Assembly (NCBI GenBank): GCA_014238195.1
Contig: JABABO010000121.1
Span: 1 to 10,045 of the forward strand
Reading direction: 5' to 3'
From: Kordiimonadaceae bacterium
GTDB lineage: Bacteria > Pseudomonadota > Alphaproteobacteria > Sphingomonadales > Kordiimonadaceae
DNA: 10,045 nt
The position numbers and the translations under genes are program-made. The notes beneath the pieces are model-generated. The model did no database searches and was not told where the DNA came from. It saw only the letters and a list, made by a program, of their open reading frames with translations. Numbering within the stretch: the stretch's first letter is position 1; each line of letters starts with the position of its first letter. Shown here piece after piece: positions 6,235 through 10,045 of this stretch.

Positions 6235-7857
6235 TTATAAAGCTTTGAAAAAATCGTTGCCTTTGTCATCAACCACGATGAAGGCTGGGAAGTCAACCAC
6301 ATCGATCTTCCAAACGGCTTCCATCCCCATTTCTTCAAAATCAAACACTTCAACATTTTTGATGTTATTAAGGGCTAAAATAGCGGCAGGCCCGCCGATG
6401 GAGCCAAGATAAAAACCACCATGTTCTGCACAAGCTTTGGTCACGGCCTTTGACCGATTGCCCTTAGCAAGGCTAATCATACTGGCCCCCAGTGCTTGAA
6501 AGGGTTCAACATAACTATCCATACGACCTGCAGTGGTTGGGCCAAAGCTGCCTGATGCATAACCCTTGGGCGTTTTGGCTGGTCCCGCATAATAAATAAT
6601 ATGATCCTTGAAATAGCTTGGCATTTCGCCGCCGTCTTCAACCATTTTGAGAATACGTGCATGGGCCATATCACGGGCGACGATAATTGTTCCTGTTAGG
6701 GCAAGTCGGGTTTTAATGGGATACTGGGTAAGCTCAGCAAGAATGTCAGCCATGGGGCGGTTTAAATTCACACCGACGACAGTTTCACTGAGGCTATCGT
6801 TTTCTATTTCTGGTAAAAACTGAGCAGGATCAGTTTCAAGCGCTTCTATGAATAGACCATCCTTGGTGATTTTAGCCTTTGCTTGACGGTCGGCAGAACA
6901 GCTTACACCAATACCAACGGGTAAACTTGCCCCGTGGCGTGGCAGCCGGATCACACGCACATCGTGACAGAAGTATTTACCACCAAATTGTGCCCCCAGA
7001 CCCATACCCTGTGACATTTTATGGATTTTTGTCTCCATTTCAATATCACGGAAGGCGCGGCCTGATTTGTCACCAGATGTGGGCAAAGTGTCATAATCAC
7101 GCGCACTTGCCTTTTTAACTGTTGCTAGGTTTTGCTCTGCGCTCAAGCCACCGATCACCACAGCTAAGTGATAGGGGGGACAGGCGGCAGTGCCAAGGGT
7201 TTTGATTTTCTCGTCCAAAAATTCCAACATTTTATCTTCACGTAAAGTAGCAGGGGTTTGCTGGTATAAAAATGTTTTATTCGCCGAACCGCCGCCCTTT
7301 GCCATAAATAAAAAGTGATACTCGTTGCCTTTATCAGTATATAAATCAATTTGCGCTGGGGCATTGGTTTTTGTGTTTACTTCCTCAAACATACTGAGCG
7401 GTGCCATCTGACTGTACCGTAAATTCGTTTCCGTATATGTTTTGACGACACCATCGGTAAGCGGTGCAGCGTCATCACCGTTAGTCCAAACATATTGCCC
7501 CTTTTTTCCGACGATGATTGCTGTGCCAGTATCTTGGCAACTTGGTAAAACCCGTCCCGCAGCAATATTCGCATTTTTTAAAAGCTCTCGGGCGACGAAA
7601 CGGTCGTTGTCAGAGGCTTCATCGTCCTCAAGAATGGTCGCAAGCTGCTTTAAATGACTGCGGCGCAGCAAGTGTGCAATATCAGCCATCGCTGTGCTCG
7701 CCAGTAAAGACAGGCCTTCATCTTCAACCTTTAGGATTTTTTGACCCTCAACATTCAGTTCAGAGACATGGGCGCTGGTGATTTTGCGATACTGTGTTGT
7801 ATCATCACCTATTTGGAATAATTTAGAGTAAGTAGTGGGCGTTTTTTGGTCAACCAT
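6235..7857 (-). CDS. fumA: Class I fumarate hydratase ([4Fe-4S], FumA/FumB type)
   Basis: This enzyme reversibly hydrates fumarate to L-malate in the TCA cycle. The oxygen-sensitive class I type carries a [4Fe-4S] cluster, unlike the iron-free class II FumC. At 540 residues it matches single-chain class I enzymes (E. coli FumA is 548). Seen: cluster cysteines Cys107 in LPSCQDTGTA, Cys226 in GTAACPPYHLAVVIGG and Cys320 in IGVSCSADRQAKAKI, all at family spacing; the substrate-region motif KGGGSANKT (187-195); and the C-terminal domain with YYAGPAKTPKGYASGSFGPTTAGRMD and the EHGGFYLGSIGGPAA segment. The ATG at 7857 has AAGG about eight bases upstream. It lies 75 bases downstream of the family-2 sulfotransferase gene on the same strand, with no terminator in between, so it could receive readthrough from the sspB unit as well as using its own promoter. 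Confidence 0.97.
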   Translation of the reverse strand: MVDQKTPTTYSKLFQIGDDTTQYRKITSAHVSELNVEGQKILKVEDEGLSLLASTAMADIAHLLRRSHLKQLATILEDDEASDNDRFVARELLKNANIAAGRVLPSCQDTGTAIIVGKKGQYVWTNGDDAAPLTDGVVKTYTETNLRYSQMAPLSMFEEVNTKTNAPAQIDLYTDKGNEYHFLFMAKGGGSANKTFLYQQTPATLREDKMLEFLDEKIKTLGTAACPPYHLAVVIGGLSAEQNLATVKKASARDYDTLPTSGDKSGRAFRDIEMETKIHKMSQGMGLGAQFGGKYFCHDVRVIRLPRHGASLPVGIGVSCSADRQAKAKITKDGLFIEALETDPAQFLPEIENDSLSETVVGVNLNRPMADILAELTQYPIKTRLALTGTIIVARDMAHARILKMVEDGGEMPSYFKDHIIYYAGPAKTPKGYASGSFGPTTAGRMDSYVEPFQALGASMISLAKGNRSKAVTKACAEHGGFYLGSIGGPAAILALNNIKNVEVFDFEEMGMEAVWKIDVVDFPAFIVVDDKGNDFFKAL

Positions 7858-7876
7858 GTCTTTGCCTTATGTCTTA

Positions 7877-7886
7877 AATCTAGATT
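7877..7886. repeat. Ten-base palindrome upstream of the fumarase gene
   Basis: AATCTAGATT is a perfect palindrome 20 bases upstream of the fumarase start, in the 75-bp gap after the sulfotransferase gene. It could be half of an operator or chance; no clear sigma70 promoter was recognised around it. Confidence 0.2.
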
Positions 7887-7932
7887 GTAATGTCACATTT
7901 GCACTGTGGTATCTTTGTTTTCAAGGGTAATC

Positions 7933-8622
7933 TTAACACCTTGCAGCAAGTACGCTGTTATATAATTTGATATCATCCTGATTGAGCTCATTAAAAAGCG
8001 CAAGTGTTTCAGAATCTATCATATCGTCTGGTTTGGTTTTATAGTGCCCTACATTCTTGGTTATCATTGGTATTTCAAAACCAAGATACTGGGCTAATTT
8101 CGGTAAATCTTCATCCAAATGTTCCGTTAAACCTATAAATCCAACTTTATCTAAATTTAAATTCTGAACAAATTGGCTTTGCAGATTAATTAGATACTTA
8201 CGTTTGATGAACTCCTTCAGACTACCCGTTTCATTCTGATGGGATCGTGCATGATTATAATGCGAAAGTAACCGTTTAAGGGGGTGTCTTAAAAATGTTA
8301 TAAAGTATTCGTCTTTGAAAAAGGGTTGATATTTTTGTGCTTTAAAATGGCCTGCGAGAAGTAAATGCTTATTTTGAAAAACACTTGCCATATTTTGATC
8401 AGCATGTGCAAGTTTGTTCTTTGGTTTCATGAGATGAAGGTATTTTTGGGTCGTTAATGGTTGCCTCGGACCATACTCGAAGACGCGTTCATAATTAGGT
8501 GGCGCAGCATTTGTTATGGCATCTCTTAAAGCTGTTCCCGCAGTTTTGGGAATGTGCATAAACAAAATATGTTGAGGGTATATGCTCTTTTTCTTTAAAA
8601 ATTTACCGAAAAGCTGCGCCAT
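7933..8622 (-). CDS. Sulfotransferase family 2 domain protein
   Basis: This is a 229-residue PAPS-dependent sulfotransferase of the type related to heparan/chondroitin sulfotransferases (family 2). Seen: the 5'-phosphosulfate loop FMHIPKTAGTALRDA (21-35) with His23, Lys26, Thr27 and Gly29; LLLAGHF (87-93), typical of the family's middle; the 3'-phosphate motif FITFLRHPLKRLLSHYNH (107-124) with Arg112 and Ser120; and FIGLTEHLDEDLPKLAQYLG (162-181), usual in the C-terminal part. No signal peptide or membrane segment is evident, so a cytoplasmic enzyme acting on a glycan, lipid or small-molecule precursor is inferred; the acceptor is unknown. The start at 8622 has AGGA about eight bases upstream, inside the end of sspB, suggesting translational coupling. 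It is unusual to see such a gene tied to sspB. Confidence 0.88.
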   Translation of the reverse strand: MAQLFGKFLKKKSIYPQHILFMHIPKTAGTALRDAITNAAPPNYERVFEYGPRQPLTTQKYLHLMKPKNKLAHADQNMASVFQNKHLLLAGHFKAQKYQPFFKDEYFITFLRHPLKRLLSHYNHARSHQNETGSLKEFIKRKYLINLQSQFVQNLNLDKVGFIGLTEHLDEDLPKLAQYLGFEIPMITKNVGHYKTKPDDMIDSETLALFNELNQDDIKLYNSVLAARC

Positions 8623-8629
8623 AAAAGCG

Positions 8630-8633
8630 TCCT
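8630..8633 (-). promoter_or_regulatory. Shine-Dalgarno of the sulfotransferase gene overlapping the sspB stop
   Basis: Read on the minus strand, AGGA at 8633-8630 shares bases with the TAG stop codon of sspB (8634-8632) and lies seven bases before the sulfotransferase ATG at 8622. The arrangement suggests that ribosomes ending sspB can reinitiate on the downstream gene. Confidence 0.6.
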
Positions 8634-9180
8634 ATTTTTTCCGAAAAGTATCAAGCGTGACAACATTATCAGTATTTTGATCTGATACAGTCTTTGGCTG
8701 CCCTTGACTATCGCCGTCCTTTAAAATGAGCATTGGTGATTCATTTTCGGCGACAACTGGGGATGTCTCCAATGCAGGACTGTCGTCAGTGGTATCCCCT
8801 AAGTCTTGCAAGTTTTCTTCTAAATCTTCATCAGGAAATTGCAAGGCAAATTGGACCGATGGATCCACAAAGCCGACAATAGCTTCAAATGGTATTACCA
8901 ATAGTTCAGGGTTGTGATTAAAAGATAAGCCGACCTCAAAGTATGTGTCTTCGACCTTTAAACCCCAGAATTTATGTTGGAGCACAATGGTCATTTCATC
9001 TGGAAAGCGTTCAATCAAATGATCGGGTATATCTACGCCCTCAAAGTTGGTTTTAAAGGCGATATAAAAGTGATGATCCCCTTTCATGCCATCTTTAGCG
9101 GTTTCAGTCAGCACAGATTTTACAACATAACGCAGGGCTTCTTGTACTTTTGCATCATAATCAATCAGGGAATCGGTCAT
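8632..9180 (-). CDS. sspB: SspB, ClpXP protease adaptor (alphaproteobacterial type)
   Basis: SspB tethers ssrA-tagged and other substrates to the ClpX unfoldase and so speeds their degradation by ClpXP in the cytoplasm. The 182-residue protein has the SspB fold in about residues 8-118: LRYVVKSVL (16-24), GDHHFYIAFKTNFEGV (34-49), MTIVLQHKFWGLKV (63-76), FEVGLSFNHNPELLVIPFEAI (81-101) and GFVDPSVQFALQF (103-115). This pattern is that of the alphaproteobacterial branch rather than E. coli SspB. An acidic, low-complexity and probably disordered linker follows (about 117-170). The tail VVTLDTFRKK (173-182) resembles the conserved C-terminal segment through which such adaptors dock on the ClpX N-domain (docking role inferred from the family). 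The ATG at 9180 has GAGGA four bases upstream. It appears to be the first gene of a unit with the sulfotransferase nine bases downstream. Confidence 0.93.
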   Translation of the reverse strand: MTDSLIDYDAKVQEALRYVVKSVLTETAKDGMKGDHHFYIAFKTNFEGVDIPDHLIERFPDEMTIVLQHKFWGLKVEDTYFEVGLSFNHNPELLVIPFEAIVGFVDPSVQFALQFPDEDLEENLQDLGDTTDDSPALETSPVVAENESPMLILKDGDSQGQPKTVSDQNTDNVVTLDTFRKK

Positions 9181-9235
9181 CTTATCCTCAATTACACTTT
9201 ATTTACGTTGCTAGGGTTTACCACTATTTAGTTCA

Positions 9236-9263
9236 GTTATATAGCGGTGTGATGTTATGTAAA
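9236..9263 (-). promoter_or_regulatory. Candidate sigma70-type promoter of sspB
   Basis: Reading the minus strand, TTTACA (9263-9258) and TATAAC (9241-9236) are 16 bases apart, each matching consensus at five of six positions. Transcription would start near 9229, giving a leader of about 50 nt before the sspB ATG. A second possible box set lies upstream: a perfect TTGACA (9296-9291) with TTTAAT (9271-9266), but its 19-base spacing is less favourable. Confidence 0.45.
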
Positions 9264-9362
9264 AGATTAAAGCAAAAAAAATGATTAATGTGTCAAAATA
9301 TTTATATCGACTGTGTTTTTGTTGGTTCAATAACTTGATATTATGAGAGCATACAACTCACT

Positions 9363-10045
9363 TTAGCCATAGATTTTCTGTAATTCTGGATAATCACTAA
9401 GGCGTTTTTCACAATATTCTGCCAGTGCAGCTTTTGTTTCTTCCCCCACACTGGATGGATCGCCTGAGACAACATTTTTATCCTTTTGGGGCATAGAGCC
9501 CTGTGATGTAATTGTTACTCCCAGACATTTACAAAGCCTTTGCATTTCTTTATTATGGTGCAGCAATAAATCCTCATATTGCATGAGACAGATGGCATCA
9601 CTTTCTTTTGCTAGCTGTAAGTACCCCAAGACATGATATGCCCAACGATCAAAATAATTTGCATAGGACTGTGTCTGATATCGCATGGACTGCCCTGCAG
9701 GGCTAGCCCTGCATAAATCAAGCGGTGTAGAAGTGTCAGGACCTTCAAAAAAATGTTTGTTATATTTTTTTAAAAATCGCCAATAAGATAAGAAAACATC
9801 TCTGGGATGCCTATGGATATAGGCGACTTTTAAACTGCCCTTAATCGCTTTTTGAAACATCCAAGCAGGGTGATGGCTTTTTATGATGCTAGCGGCGCAA
9901 TATTGTGCGCCATTTACATTAATTTTGGCTAATCCTTCGGTAAATTTGGCGACACTTGATTGCGAATAGAAATTTACAAGGCCGCCAAAAGGAACAAGGT
10001 CAAAATTTATAATGGGATTAGATGTATAATCGCTATAATTGGCGA
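9363..10045 (-). CDS. Sulfotransferase (PAPS-dependent, Sulfotransfer_1-like), N-terminus beyond the window
   Basis: The reading frame is open from the window edge to TAA at 9365-9363, giving 226 visible residues. The first in-frame ATG (9860) is internal: the residues before it are sulfotransferase-like (IIKSHHPAWMF), so the gene starts outside the window. Seen, counting from the window edge: KSHHP (about 55-59), like the family's KTHxP segment; the 3'-phosphate-binding motif YIHRHPRDVFLSYW (75-88) with Arg78 and Ser86; and LMQYEDLLLHHNKEMQRLCKCLG (about 153-175), matching the family's RYEDL...FLG region. The 5'-phosphosulfate loop is missing because of the window boundary. The acceptor is unknown. 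It belongs to a different subfamily from the sulfotransferase downstream of sspB. No convincing terminator lies after the stop, and the sspB promoter sits in the following 182-bp gap. Confidence 0.85.
   Translation of the reverse strand, partial: ANYSDYTSNPIINFDLVPFGGLVNFYSQSSVAKFTEGLAKINVNGAQYCAASIIKSHHPAWMFQKAIKGSLKVAYIHRHPRDVFLSYWRFLKKYNKHFFEGPDTSTPLDLCRASPAGQSMRYQTQSYANYFDRWAYHVLGYLQLAKESDAICLMQYEDLLLHHNKEMQRLCKCLGVTITSQGSMPQKDKNVVSGDPSSVGEETKAALAEYCEKRLSDYPELQKIYG

Noticed and set aside
9265..9300. A-run and AT-rich stretch upstream of sspB as a replication or attachment site
   Set aside because: No iterated repeats, inverted repeats or neighbouring replication or integration gene; ordinary AT-rich promoter DNA explains it.

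Overview
This window looks like an ordinary chromosomal segment of a moderately AT-rich alphaproteobacterium (GC by eye in the mid-40s percent). The evidence is the mix of protein types: a Do-type protease tail, SerB divergent from MiaA, an ilvB-ilvN-ilvC block, and above all the alphaproteobacterial form of the ClpXP adaptor SspB, with its long acidic linker and conserved C-terminal tail. The genus cannot be fixed from sequence alone. I see no transposase, integrase, phage gene, CRISPR array, tRNA or rRNA.

Layout. Positions 1-552 (+) hold the 3' end of a periplasmic Do/DegP-type serine protease (two PDZ domains), closed by a clear intrinsic terminator at 577-605. serB (646-1521, -) and miaA (1551-2480, +) are divergent, with only 29 bp between their start codons. 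A 198-bp gap (2481-2678) carries a terminator-like hairpin, a perfect 9-bp stem-loop and a short direct repeat. The branched-chain amino acid block follows: ilvB (2679-4472), ilvN (4485-4997) and ilvC (5081-6100), all on +. These encode acetohydroxyacid synthase large and small subunits and ketol-acid reductoisomerase, the first two steps of valine/isoleucine synthesis. A 134-bp convergent gap after ilvC contains a compact inverted-repeat structure that can fold as a three-way junction (6118-6170).

The rest of the window reads on the minus strand. In the direction of transcription it holds a partial PAPS-type sulfotransferase (10045-9363), sspB (9180-8632), a family-2-type sulfotransferase (8622-7933) whose Shine-Dalgarno overlaps the sspB stop codon, and a class I [4Fe-4S] fumarate hydratase (7857-6235). 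A plausible sigma70-type promoter precedes sspB.

Most of the window is core metabolism, tRNA modification and protein quality control. The accessory element is the pair of sulfotransferases of different subfamilies flanking sspB, one of them apparently translationally coupled to it. They probably sulfate a surface glycan or other secondary product, but neither acceptor can be deduced. I did not find a convincing new biological system. The parts most worth a second look are the sspB-sulfotransferase coupling, the branched palindromic element after ilvC and the structured leader of the ilv operon.
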